Of a stretch of DNA of 64,000 nt, positions 34,741 through 42,745 are shown one piece after another (position 1 is the first letter of the stretch; each line of letters opens with the position of its first letter). The DNA is taken from assembly GCF_023702065.1 (NCBI RefSeq), contig NZ_QFDM01000003.1, forward strand, positions 1-64,000. Reading direction: 5' to 3'. Below the pieces are notes generated by a model, which saw nothing but the letters and a program-made list of their open reading frames with translations, was not told the DNA's origin and searched no databases. Position numbers and translations under genes: made by a program. The stretch comes from Methanoculleus oceani. GTDB lineage: Archaea; Halobacteriota; Methanomicrobia; Methanomicrobiales; Methanoculleaceae.

Positions 34741-35973
34741 TCACCCGCAGGAATACCCCACGTCCTCCCTCAGCCGGAACTCCGGCTCGAACGAGCCGAT
34801 CAGGTCGAGGTACTGCTCGACGGTGCGGGTGAAGAGGAAACGCTCCCGAACCCTCTCGTGCGCCGCACGCCCGAGCCGTCGCGCAAGATCGGGATCGCGG
34901 AGCAATTGTACGATCCTCTCCGCCGCCTCGTCGACGGAGGATACCAGGAACCCGGTCTCCCCGTCCCGGATCTGGTGGCGGATGCCGCCGACGTTCCCGC
35001 CGATCACCGCTGCGCCCTTCCACATCGCCTCCGAGACAGTCAGCCCGAATCCTTCCCGGATGGACTTCTGCAGGACGACCGCCGCCCGCCGCTGGAGCGC
35101 GTTCACCAGCGCCCCGTCCTGGACGCTCAGCACGATGATCCGCTCGTTTTTGTGGGCGAGGAGCGACCGGTAGACCTCCGCGCCCTCCGGGTCGTCGGTC
35201 GCCACGTTCCCGACGAGGACCAGGGTGCATTCTTCCTGCTTTCTTGCTTTCTCAAACGCCCGGATGACCCCTACGGGGTCCTTCCAGTGGTCGAACCGGG
35301 AGACCTGCACGACCAGGGGGAGGTCGGTCGGAATGCCGTAGTGCACAAGGCGCTCGTCGATGGCGGCCTCAGAGAGGTCCTTGTTCACGATCGAGAAGGG
35401 GTCGATTCCGGGCGTGAAGAAGACCTGCGGTTTTCTGAGATCCCGGCGGTATTCTCCGCAGGAGAGGACGACGGCGTCGTATTTCTCGATGAACGGGACG
35501 AGGTAGTTCCAGACCTTCCGGTTCGGCGCGGTAAGGTCGAGGTGGCAGCGCCAGACCCAGGGGCTCTTCTTCCGGTAATGGGTGATCAGCGGGAGCGGCT
35601 GCGGGTCGTGAACGAAGACCATGTCGTGGTCGAGATGGTTCCGTACGGCGTTTTCGTGGATGACATCTTCGTAGATCTCCTTTTTGCGACCGGTCAGGTT
35701 GATCGGCGCCCCCTGGAGAGCGTTGTGGAACTTCTTCGTCACGCTGAAGAAGTCCGGCGGGCCGTGCACGACGCGCCATCCGGTCTGTATCCCGAGACTG
35801 TTCATCAGGAGCGTCAGCGACGAGAGGATCTGCGAGACCCCGCCGCCGTAGTAGGTGGAGTTCATGTGCATGACGTGCATGTCACGGAGCGGCCGTGCCT
35901 TCGCCTTAATGCGGCGTACGGTCTCTTTTCCGACGTATCGCTCATAGTCCCCGATTGTATGGATTGCGCTCAT
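34741..35973 (-). CDS. GT4 glycosyltransferase, trehalose synthase (TreT)-like
   Basis: The 410-aa protein opens 'MSAIHTIGDYERYVGKETVRRIKAKARPLRDMHVMHMNSTYYGGGVSQILSS'. The 'GGGV' loop and the following 'FFSVTKKFHNALQG' are hallmarks of trehalose glycosyltransferring synthase. The GT-B nucleotide-sugar site is visible in 'VVQVSRFDHWKDPVGVIRAFEKAR' and in the E-x7-E motif 'EGFGLTVSEAMWKGAAVIG'. TreT makes trehalose from NDP-glucose and glucose; kojibiose- or other sugar-forming relatives exist. Start 35973 has GGAG ten bases upstream; an earlier ATG at 36012 is less likely. The gene is followed on the minus strand by the repeat region and then cofE. Confidence 0.85.
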   Translation of the reverse strand: MSAIHTIGDYERYVGKETVRRIKAKARPLRDMHVMHMNSTYYGGGVSQILSSLTLLMNSLGIQTGWRVVHGPPDFFSVTKKFHNALQGAPINLTGRKKEIYEDVIHENAVRNHLDHDMVFVHDPQPLPLITHYRKKSPWVWRCHLDLTAPNRKVWNYLVPFIEKYDAVVLSCGEYRRDLRKPQVFFTPGIDPFSIVNKDLSEAAIDERLVHYGIPTDLPLVVQVSRFDHWKDPVGVIRAFEKARKQEECTLVLVGNVATDDPEGAEVYRSLLAHKNERIIVLSVQDGALVNALQRRAAVVLQKSIREGFGLTVSEAMWKGAAVIGGNVGGIRHQIRDGETGFLVSSVDEAAERIVQLLRDPDLARRLGRAAHERVRERFLFTRTVEQYLDLIGSFEPEFRLREDVGYSCG

Positions 35974-36061
35974 CCCGATCGCTCCTGAATTCTCTCGATC
36001 GTTCTTATGCATAACGGCAGGTCTCACCTCCTGCCCGCACCGCCGGATGGTCCTGCATAAC

Positions 36062-36072
36062 CGTTATATAGA
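36062..36072 (+). promoter_or_regulatory. TATA box for the first FAD/Rieske gene
   Basis: CGTTATATAGAG lies about 40 bp before ATG 36107; transcription would start near 36092. GAGGGGAAG (about 36094-36102) is the Shine-Dalgarno region. The divergent TreT-like gene starts at 35973. Confidence 0.6.
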
Positions 36073-36106
36073 GCCCCGGCACCCATCAGCGAAGAGGGGA
36101 AGAAGC

Positions 36107-37654
36107 ATGGGAGAGTCACCGGAACGCGATGAGGATCTGCCGGGAACGGCTGAATCGTACTGGATAGCCACCTCCCCGGAGACGGGGTTTCCCCCGCTCG
36201 ACGGGGACGGGCGCGTGGACGTCACGGTGATCGGCGGCGGGATAGCGGGCATCACCACGGCGTTTCTGCTGAAGAAGGCGGGGCTGACCGTCGCGCTCCT
36301 CGATGCCCGCCGGATCGTCACGGGGGCTACGGGCTATACGACGGCGAAGGTCACCTCGCTCCACCGGCTCATCTACACGCACGTCATCGACCGGTTCGGG
36401 AGCGCAAAGGCCCGGCAGTATGCCGAGGCGAACCAGGCGGGGATCGAGACGATCGCGTCCCTCGTGCGGGACTACAACATCCCGTGCGGTTTCGAGCGGA
36501 AATCTGCCTACACCTACGCGGAATCGGAGGAGTCCCGCGACAGAGTGGCGGCCGAGGCGGACGCGGCACGGAGCCTCGGGCTCCCGGCGACGTTCACGGA
36601 GGACGTCCCGCTGCCGGAGAAGGCACACGGAGCGGTTGTTCTCGAGAACCAGGCGCAGTTCCACCCGAGGAACTACCTCCTGCTGCTCGCCGGGCACCTC
36701 CCGGGGGAGGGGAGTTACGTCTTTGAGATGACGAGGGCGGTAGACCTCGAGGAGCAGCCCGGCGGCGTCGCGGTGAAGACCGACCGGGGCTCGCTCTCCT
36801 CCGATTACGCGGTCCTCGCCACGCACTACCCCATCTACGACCGTCCCGGCGCATACTTCGCCCGGATGCACCCGTCGAGGTCCTACGCGCTCGGCATCCG
36901 GATCGACGAGCCGTTCCCGGACGGGATCTTCATCAACGCCGCGGGACCGGTCCACTCCTGGCGGTCGCAGCCCGCCGGCGACGGCGACCTCGTTATCGTC
37001 ACCGGCGCGGCGCACGACACCGGGACTGTGACCGACACCAGGGCGCACTACAGGAGCCTCGAAGCCTACGCCCGATCGGTCTATCCCGTCGGGTCCGTCG
37101 ACTACCACTGGTCGGCACAGGACTACATCACGGCCGACCGCGTCCCCTACATCGGCCCGCTCGCCGAGGGGCACGACCGCATCTTTGTCGCGACGGGATT
37201 CGGGAAGTGGGGGATGGCCGCCGGCACGGCGGCGGGGATGATCCTTGCCGATCTGATCCGGGGCCGCACGAACCCCTGGGCGGAGGTATTCGACCCTTCG
37301 CGATTCCGGGAGCGGCCGGAGTTCCCCGACCGGGTGCGCAGGAAACTCGAGGCGGCCGGGGGACCGATCGAGATCGACACCGGCCGGTTCGAACGGGAGA
37401 TCGCGGCGATACCGCCCGGGGAGGGGAAGATCGTCGAGTTCGACGGACAGAAGGTTGCGATCGTTCGGGACGAACACGGCGGAGTCCACACGCTTGATGC
37501 GACCTGCATGCACATGGGCTGCACCGTCGCCTGGAACAACGCGGAGAAGTCCTGGGACTGCCCCTGCCACGGTTCGCGCTACGATGCCTCCGGGAAGGTG
37601 ATCGGGAGCCCGACTGTGAGAGATCTGAAAGGGAAGGAGGTCGTGCGGAGGTAG
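36107..37654 (+). CDS. FAD-dependent oxidoreductase with C-terminal Rieske domain (copy 1)
   Basis: The 515-aa protein has a DAO/GlpD-type FAD domain (Rossmann loop 'VIGGGIAGITTAFLLKKAGLTVALLDA' at about residues 42-68; 'TGATGYTTAKVTSLHRLIY' close behind). A C-terminal [2Fe-2S] Rieske domain has both ligand pairs: 'CMHMGC' (C-x-H) and 'CPCHGSRYD' (C-x2-H). The FAD domain presumably oxidises an amine, amino acid or polyol, passing electrons to the Rieske centre. 'YIGPLAEGHDRIFVATGFGKWGMAAGTAAG' is the FAD-closing motif. There is no signal peptide. The paralogue follows at 37760. Confidence 0.88.
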   Translation: MGESPERDEDLPGTAESYWIATSPETGFPPLDGDGRVDVTVIGGGIAGITTAFLLKKAGLTVALLDARRIVTGATGYTTAKVTSLHRLIYTHVIDRFGSAKARQYAEANQAGIETIASLVRDYNIPCGFERKSAYTYAESEESRDRVAAEADAARSLGLPATFTEDVPLPEKAHGAVVLENQAQFHPRNYLLLLAGHLPGEGSYVFEMTRAVDLEEQPGGVAVKTDRGSLSSDYAVLATHYPIYDRPGAYFARMHPSRSYALGIRIDEPFPDGIFINAAGPVHSWRSQPAGDGDLVIVTGAAHDTGTVTDTRAHYRSLEAYARSVYPVGSVDYHWSAQDYITADRVPYIGPLAEGHDRIFVATGFGKWGMAAGTAAGMILADLIRGRTNPWAEVFDPSRFRERPEFPDRVRRKLEAAGGPIEIDTGRFEREIAAIPPGEGKIVEFDGQKVAIVRDEHGGVHTLDATCMHMGCTVAWNNAEKSWDCPCHGSRYDASGKVIGSPTVRDLKGKEVVRR

Positions 37655-37680
37655 GCGGGGAGGGAAAGCGAGTTCCATAC

Positions 37681-37690
37681 CTATATATGG
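37681..37690 (+). promoter_or_regulatory. TATA box for the second FAD/Rieske gene
   Basis: CTATATATGG lies 27 bp after the stop of copy 1 and about 75 bp before ATG 37760, giving a leader of roughly 50 nt. The second copy thus has its own promoter and need not be co-expressed with the first. Confidence 0.6.
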
Positions 37691-37759
37691 TCCCGGCATA
37701 ATGGTGACCGCCTGCCGCCCCTGGGAACGGGGCCGGGCGGGCAGAAGGAGGCTTGACAT

Positions 37760-39295
37760 ATGGAGCATGGACCGGGTGCTTACGACGTGCCGGGCAGGCA
37801 CGAGTCGTTCTGGATGGAGACAACGGCGGAGACGCCGCATCCCTCACTGGCGGGGAATCTCGAGACCGACGTGGCGGTCGTGGGCGGCGGCATCGTCGGC
37901 ATCACTACCGCCGTCCTGCTCAAGCAGGCCGGTTACGCGGTCACGGTCCTTGAGGCGAACCGGGTCTGCCACGGGGTGACCGGCCACACGACGGCGAAGG
38001 TCACCTCGCTCCACCGGCTTATCTACGCGGAGCTCATCGACCGGTTCGGGAGCAGGCAGGCGCAGCAGTACGCCGAAGCGAACCAGGCGGCGATCGAGAC
38101 GATCGCGTCGTTTATCCGGAAGTACGACATTCCCTGCGACTTTCTCCGGAAACCCGCCTACACCTACGCGGAGTCGGAGGAGGCCCGCGGCCTTGTCGCG
38201 GCCGAGGCGGACGCGGCACGGAGCCTCGGGCTCCCGGCGACGTTCACGGAAGACGTCCCGCTGCCGGCCCGGAACTACGGCGCGGTCGTCGTCGGGAACC
38301 AGGCGCAGTTCCACCCGCTGAAGTACCTCCTGCACCTCGCCTCCCTGGTGCCGGGCGACGGGAGCCGGATCTACGAGAAGACCCGGGCGCTCGAGGTGCA
38401 GGACGATGGAGGCCGCTGCACGGTCCGGACAGAGAACGGGACCGTCACGGCACGGGCCGTCGTCCTCGCGACCCACTACCCCTTCTACGACAGCCCGGGA
38501 TTCTACTTCGCCCGGATGGAGCCGTCGCGCTCCTACGTCCTCGGCGTCCGGCTTGACGAGCCGTTCCCGGCTGGAATGTTCATCAACGCCGCGGGCCCGG
38601 TCCACTCCTGGCGGTCGCAGCCCTCCGGTGCCGGCGAGCTGGTGCTTGTCGGCGGCATGGAGCACCGGACTGGCGAGGACGTGGATACAAGGAGGCACTA
38701 CCGCGACCTCGAGGCCTACGCCCGGTCGGTCTACCCGATAACATCCGTCGATTACCGCTGGTCGGCGCAGGACTACATCACCGTCGACGGCGTCCCCTAC
38801 ATCGGCCCGCTCGCCGCCGGCCACGAGAACGTCTACATCGCGACGGGTTTCCGGAAGTGGGGGATGACCAACGGCACCGCGGCCGCGACGATCGTCACCG
38901 ACATGATCCTGGGCCGTGCGAGCCCCTGGGCGGAGGTCTACGCCCCCGACCGGTTCAAGCCGGCGGCATCGGCCCGGCGGTTCCTCGTGCACAACATCGA
39001 GGTGGCCGAGAAGTACATCGGGGGAGCGATATCCCGGCCGGCCGGGGACCTCGCGGACGTCCTGCCCGGGGAGGGGAGGATCCTGATGATCGAAGGCCAG
39101 AAGGCCGGGGTCTTCCGGGACCGGGAGGGGCGGGTCCACGCGGTCAACCCGACCTGCACCCATCTCGGGTGCGTCGCCGCATGGAACAGCGCCGAAGAGA
39201 CCTGGGACTGCCCCTGCCACGGCTCGCGCTACGATGCCGACGGGAAGGTGATCCACGGGCCGGCGGTGAAGGACCTCAAGCCGAGAGGGGGGTAG
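37760..39295 (+). CDS. FAD-dependent oxidoreductase with C-terminal Rieske domain (copy 2)
   Basis: The 511-aa paralogue of the upstream gene has the same order: FAD loop 'VVGGGIVGITTAVLLKQAGYAVTVLEA', 'TGHTTAKVTSLHRLIYAELIDRFGS', then the Rieske ligands 'CTHLGC' and 'CPCHGSRYD'. GGAGG (37746-37750) is the Shine-Dalgarno site. Long DNA runs are nearly identical to copy 1, for example around 36540-36605 and 38195-38265, pointing to a tandem duplication with partial gene conversion. The segment between the FAD and Rieske domains differs most. The copies may therefore share a reaction but differ in partner or regulation. Confidence 0.88.
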   Translation: MEHGPGAYDVPGRHESFWMETTAETPHPSLAGNLETDVAVVGGGIVGITTAVLLKQAGYAVTVLEANRVCHGVTGHTTAKVTSLHRLIYAELIDRFGSRQAQQYAEANQAAIETIASFIRKYDIPCDFLRKPAYTYAESEEARGLVAAEADAARSLGLPATFTEDVPLPARNYGAVVVGNQAQFHPLKYLLHLASLVPGDGSRIYEKTRALEVQDDGGRCTVRTENGTVTARAVVLATHYPFYDSPGFYFARMEPSRSYVLGVRLDEPFPAGMFINAAGPVHSWRSQPSGAGELVLVGGMEHRTGEDVDTRRHYRDLEAYARSVYPITSVDYRWSAQDYITVDGVPYIGPLAAGHENVYIATGFRKWGMTNGTAAATIVTDMILGRASPWAEVYAPDRFKPAASARRFLVHNIEVAEKYIGGAISRPAGDLADVLPGEGRILMIEGQKAGVFRDREGRVHAVNPTCTHLGCVAAWNSAEETWDCPCHGSRYDADGKVIHGPAVKDLKPRGG

Positions 39296-39399
39296 ATGAG
39301 AGGCCTATATCGTAAAGGATGTCACATCCCACATCCACGGCGCTCGAAATCTACTCAGTTGCAGCATTGACACGGATTTCGTGGGGACTGCGCACCTAC

Positions 39400-39545
39400 G
39401 GTGCTCGAGCTCCTGCCCTTCGGCCAGTCGCATATCGCCACGCACTGCCCCCGCCCCTAGGGGCGGGGAACGAAGCTCCGCTAGGAGCGGAGTTTGAGCG
39501 CCGAAGGTGCGAATGAGGAGGCCGGAGGCCGGGAGGGGTGGGGGT
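39400..39545. repeat. Mosaic dispersed repeat, first copy at 39.4 kb
   Basis: This stretch contains GTGCTCGAGCTCCTGCCCTT (39401-39420), a hairpin CCTTCGG, CATATCGCCACGCACTG (39431-39447, reverse complement of the 34577 module) and a perfect 20-bp palindrome at 39449-39468. It continues with short palindromes (GCTCCGctaGGAGC) to 39545. No protein-coding frame is convincing in 39296-39864. Confidence 0.65.
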
Positions 39546-39565
39546 TATAAGTGTCCTATTATAAG

Positions 39566-39755
39566 GTAGAGACAGGGGAGGGGGGATGCTCCCCCCTCAA
39601 AGCCTAACGGCTTCTCGTGCTCCTTTCCTATCGGAACGTCGCACTCCCCGTCAGCCCCTCCTCGCACCTACGGTGCTCGAACTCCTGTCCTTCGGACAGT
39701 CGTTCCCCCGTATGGCGATAGCCACCACGGTCCACTGCACCGGGATTGTTCCTCG
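39566..39755. repeat. Mosaic dispersed repeat, second copy at 39.6 kb
   Basis: Read on the plus strand the order is GAGACAGGGGAGGGGGGATG with a GAGGGGGG/CCCCCCTC hairpin, a module ending TCGGAACGTCGCACTCCCCG (39633-39652), a CACCTACGGTGCTCGAACTC hairpin module (39664-39683) and ATGGCGATAGCCACCACGGT (39714-39733) with CCACTGCACCGGG. The same order occurs reversed at 59690-59483, so these are two copies of one element about 190-210 bp long. Confidence 0.7.
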
Positions 39756-39827
39756 CCTAAGTTGTTCTGTCTGCCGCCCGAGGATCAACTGCCCCACCAG
39801 AGCACTCCGGAAAAACTCCGGATGGAT

Positions 39828-39838
39828 AATTATATATC
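39828..39838 (+). promoter_or_regulatory. TATA box for the DUF1922 gene
   Basis: AATTATATATCC lies about 30 bp before ATG 39865, so the transcript would start close to 39857 with almost no leader. Confidence 0.6.
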
Positions 39839-39864
39839 CGCCCGCCCGCACATTCCCATTAATC

Positions 39865-40131
39865 ATGTACCTCGTCATCCGCTGTCCGGGCTGCAAGACC
39901 TTCAACTACGTGGACCGTTACCAGCGCTGGAGGCTCTGTCCCATGTGCGGCGAGGTGATCAACGTCGGACGTGCGCCGGTCTACCTGGAAGCCGACGACT
40001 TCCTGGATGCAGAACGGGTGGTGGCGCAGCTGGAGTCGTACCTGCACCAGACCGGAAAAAAGGACCTCACAGAGCAGGACATCCGGCAGCTAAGGGCCCA
40101 GTATGCCGAATGGGTGAAGAGCCGGGTCTGA
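39865..40131 (+). CDS. DUF1922-type zinc-ribbon protein
   Basis: The 88-aa protein has an N-terminal zinc ribbon with two knuckles ('IRCPGCKTFNYVDRYQRWRLCPMCGEVINV') and a helical tail ('AERVVAQLESYLHQTGKKDLTEQDIRQLRAQYAEW'). This pattern matches DUF1922, an archaeal family represented by a Methanothermobacter structure and without known function. The stop at 40131 directly abuts the stop of the convergent 49-aa zinc-ribbon gene. Confidence 0.8.
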   Translation: MYLVIRCPGCKTFNYVDRYQRWRLCPMCGEVINVGRAPVYLEADDFLDAERVVAQLESYLHQTGKKDLTEQDIRQLRAQYAEWVKSRV

Positions 40132-40281
40132 TCACCAGAGACGCCCGCAGCCCGGGCAGAGCATGCTCACTCTCCTCCCGCAGTGCGGGCAGTAAAGGCC
40201 CGTGCGTTCGTTGCTGGATAACGGTCTCCCGCATCGCTTACAGTGAATCGGGGCCTCGAACCCACACTCGTGTCTGACCAT
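40132..40281 (-). CDS. 49-aa zinc-ribbon protein coupled to fwdC
   Basis: The protein reads MVRHECGFEAPIHCKRCGRP, then 'LSSNERTGLYCPHCGRR' and 'VSMLCPGCGRLW'. Three CxxC knuckles (CKRC, CPHC, CPGC) plus the His/Cys of 'HECGF' could bind one or two zinc ions or an iron-sulfur cluster. Its ATG overlaps the fwdC stop as TGATG, so it is translated by coupling and is the last gene of the eha-fwd operon. No hydrophobic or catalytic region exists; a chaperone, scaffold or metal-supply role for formylmethanofuran dehydrogenase is possible but unproven. Confidence 0.75.
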   Translation of the reverse strand: MVRHECGFEAPIHCKRCGRPLSSNERTGLYCPHCGRRVSMLCPGCGRLW

Positions 40282-41048
40282 CAATCCAGATATTCGTAGT
40301 CCTTCACAAAAAGATTTCCTTTCCCGCGGTTCGCAATATCCCCGGTGAACCGGATAAGCGTGCGCCCCTCGTGCTGAACCGTCTCAATCTTTTTGAAGGT
40401 AGGAAGCATCCCCTGCGCGGTCCCGTAGACGTAACAGGAGCCCCCTTTCATGTTCGCACCCGGGCGTCGGCAGTCCCCGTGGACGATGAGCGTGCCGCCG
40501 TGCATCTCCGCCCCGGGCATGTCCCCGGCATCGCCGTGCACGATCACGGTGCCGCCGGCGATGCTCTCCGCGAGGAAATCCCCGGCGCGGCCGAAGACCT
40601 CCACGGTGCCGCCGGTCATGCCCTTCCTGCCGCCGCGGTAGCCCGAGGCGCAGTAATCGGCGGCGTCGCCCCGGCAGAGGATGGTCCCCCCCGCCATCTC
40701 CCTCCCGAGCCAGCCGTCGGCGTTGCCGTGAACCTCGATCGTCCCGCCGCTCATGAAGTTGCCGCAGTGCATCCCGATATCCCCGAGGATGGTGATCCTG
40801 CCGCCGTCCATGTACTCGCCGACCCTTTTCAACCGGAACGTCTCCCCCGAAAGGACGACCTCGACGTCCTCCGAGCGGTCGGCATCGCCCTCCACCGAGA
40901 CCGCGAAGACCTCGTCGAGCCGGAACTCCCTGTTCCCCCGCCAGACCAAAAGATCGGTGCCGGCAAGAAAGTTCTTCGGGACGATCGACTCCGCCTCGAT
41001 CGGGATGAACGACCTCGCACCGGGCTTCATCGCGAGCGTGACCTTCAT
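40281..41048 (-). CDS. fwdC: Formylmethanofuran dehydrogenase subunit C
   Basis: The 255-aa protein is a right-handed beta-helix made of 'GGTIxVHGDAGDxxGxxMxGG' turns ('MSGGTIEVHGNADGWLGREMAGGTILCRGDAADYCASGYRGGRKGMTGGTVEVFGRAGDFL'), the same fold as the GltS C-terminal domain. FwdC clasps FwdA and FwdB in the Fwd core. Length is close to the usual about 265 aa. It overlaps fwdA by four bases and the 49-aa gene by one. Confidence 0.95.
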   Translation of the reverse strand: MKVTLAMKPGARSFIPIEAESIVPKNFLAGTDLLVWRGNREFRLDEVFAVSVEGDADRSEDVEVVLSGETFRLKRVGEYMDGGRITILGDIGMHCGNFMSGGTIEVHGNADGWLGREMAGGTILCRGDAADYCASGYRGGRKGMTGGTVEVFGRAGDFLAESIAGGTVIVHGDAGDMPGAEMHGGTLIVHGDCRRPGANMKGGSCYVYGTAQGMLPTFKKIETVQHEGRTLIRFTGDIANRGKGNLFVKDYEYLD

Positions 41049-42745
41049 ATCTCCGCCTCCGTCTCGATGCACCGGTTCCGGTTCAGGTACTCCGCCTGCA
41101 CCGGGTAGTTCCTCATCCGGACCGTGTAGTAGCGATCGAACTTCTCGATGAAGTCGGGATCCTTTCCCATATCGTAGACCTCGGAAACCTTCGGCCGGAC
41201 CCAGAACGTGGCGTTGCTCCCGTCGACCAGGCACTCGCCCCTCCGGGCGACGACCCTGCCCCGCTTGATCGTGTACTCGGTCCGGCTGAACGCATCGATG
41301 ACCTTCCGGTAGTCAACCGACGGGTCGACCTCGTCGATCAGGAGCGGGTAGATGGCGACGTCCGCATCGGCGCCCGGCCCGAGATGGCCCTTCCCGAGGT
41401 CCTGGAGCCCGAGCGCCCTTGCCTGGCCGGCCCGGGTCATCACCGCGATCTCGTACCAGTCCAGTTCCCGCTCGATCGCCGGGAGGGGCACCCGTGACGC
41501 GGTATCGGGGTGAATCGTGGCGAACTCGGCGTCGCGGTACTTCTTGCTCATCAGGAGGCCGATGATCTCCGGGTATTTGACGAACGGCGCGCCGTTCGGG
41601 TTATCCGTCGTGAGCAGGCACTGCCAGGGGCTCTTCGTGAGGAGCGCGAGCTCAAGGCCAATCGCCCACATGATCGAGTTGACCAGGTTCTTGCGCCGGT
41701 AGATGACCGGGATGATACCCGAGCCGGTCTCGAGCTCCACGTCGTGGTTGCTCCACTTCTCGTGATGAAGGCGGTAGAGGTTGAACTCCATCGGCCCGTC
41801 GGCGGTCATCGTCGTCGTCCGGCCGAACATCACCTGCCCCATGTCCATGACGATCTGCGGACGCATGTCGACGAACCGCGCAATCGGCTCGCTTTTCGAG
41901 CAGAAATCCTTCCATCCCGACCCGCCGTAGGCGTGGAACTGGACGTGGGTGGCATACAGGGTCTGCCTCTTCTTGTTCAGGTCCGGGATGAGGCCGAGCG
42001 ACCCGAGCGTGCAGGTGTAGTTCCCCGGTGTTCCCAGGTTGTTGCAGTGGAGGTGGACGGAGTGCGGGAGGTGGAGGAGTTCGTTCGCCTCGACGATCGA
42101 CCGGATGATCTCCGCGGGCGTCACCTCGAAGTGGGGCACCGGGTCCCTGATGCACGAGACGTTCTTGCCCCACTGCCAAGCCTCGGTGCCGCCGGGATTC
42201 GTGAGTTTGACGGCAAACCCTTTCACCGCCTTGAGCGTCCAGGCGATGATGGCCGCGACCCTCTTTTTGTCGCCGTCGCGGATCGCCTCCATGATCCCCC
42301 AGTTCCCGTCGAAGAGGACGTTTGCCATCGTGTCCTGCAGCGGCGTGTAGAGGAACTCCTCGTGGGTGTGGCGGGCCTCGAGCGGCGCCATCGCGCCCTC
42401 GAGCAGGGTGGTGTAGCCCATCACGCTGTAGCGGTAGCTGTTGCCGTAGGTGGTCGGGACGCTGTAGCCGGACGTAGCATGCAGCGGCCCGCGCCGGGGC
42501 GTCCTCCCCGCCCGCATATCCTCGGGGCTCATGTACCGCCCGAAGTTCACCTTCGTCCCGCAGATATGGGTGTGGGAATCGACCCCGCCCGGCAGGGTGA
42601 GCATACCGCGGGCGTCGATCACCTCCGCCGCATCGCTCACCTCCTCGACGATCCTGCCATCGCGGATGGCGATATCCATCGTCTCGGCGTTGATCCCCCG
42701 GAGGGGGTCGATCACGCAGGCGTTCCTGATCAGGAGCTCGCTCAT
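41045..42745 (-). CDS. fwdA: Formylmethanofuran dehydrogenase subunit A (amidohydrolase)
   Basis: The 566-aa protein is the metal-dependent hydrolase that condenses formate with methanofuran after the formate has tunnelled from FwdB. Metal ligands are visible: His58 and His60 (DSHTHICG), the carbamylated Lys180 (GFAVKLTNPGG) and His in 'HSVHLHCNN'. It ends with 'YTVRMRNYPVQAEYLNRNRCIETEAEI'. It overlaps fwdB by four bases (ATGA) and sits between fwdB and fwdC, an order seen in other methanogens. Confidence 0.96.
   Translation of the reverse strand: MSELLIRNACVIDPLRGINAETMDIAIRDGRIVEEVSDAAEVIDARGMLTLPGGVDSHTHICGTKVNFGRYMSPEDMRAGRTPRRGPLHATSGYSVPTTYGNSYRYSVMGYTTLLEGAMAPLEARHTHEEFLYTPLQDTMANVLFDGNWGIMEAIRDGDKKRVAAIIAWTLKAVKGFAVKLTNPGGTEAWQWGKNVSCIRDPVPHFEVTPAEIIRSIVEANELLHLPHSVHLHCNNLGTPGNYTCTLGSLGLIPDLNKKRQTLYATHVQFHAYGGSGWKDFCSKSEPIARFVDMRPQIVMDMGQVMFGRTTTMTADGPMEFNLYRLHHEKWSNHDVELETGSGIIPVIYRRKNLVNSIMWAIGLELALLTKSPWQCLLTTDNPNGAPFVKYPEIIGLLMSKKYRDAEFATIHPDTASRVPLPAIERELDWYEIAVMTRAGQARALGLQDLGKGHLGPGADADVAIYPLLIDEVDPSVDYRKVIDAFSRTEYTIKRGRVVARRGECLVDGSNATFWVRPKVSEVYDMGKDPDFIEKFDRYYTVRMRNYPVQAEYLNRNRCIETEAEI

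Noticed and set aside
39586-39864. Long N-terminal extension of the DUF1922 protein
   Set aside because: The upstream part falls in the dispersed repeat and upstream of the TATA box; ATG 39865 gives the normal family start.
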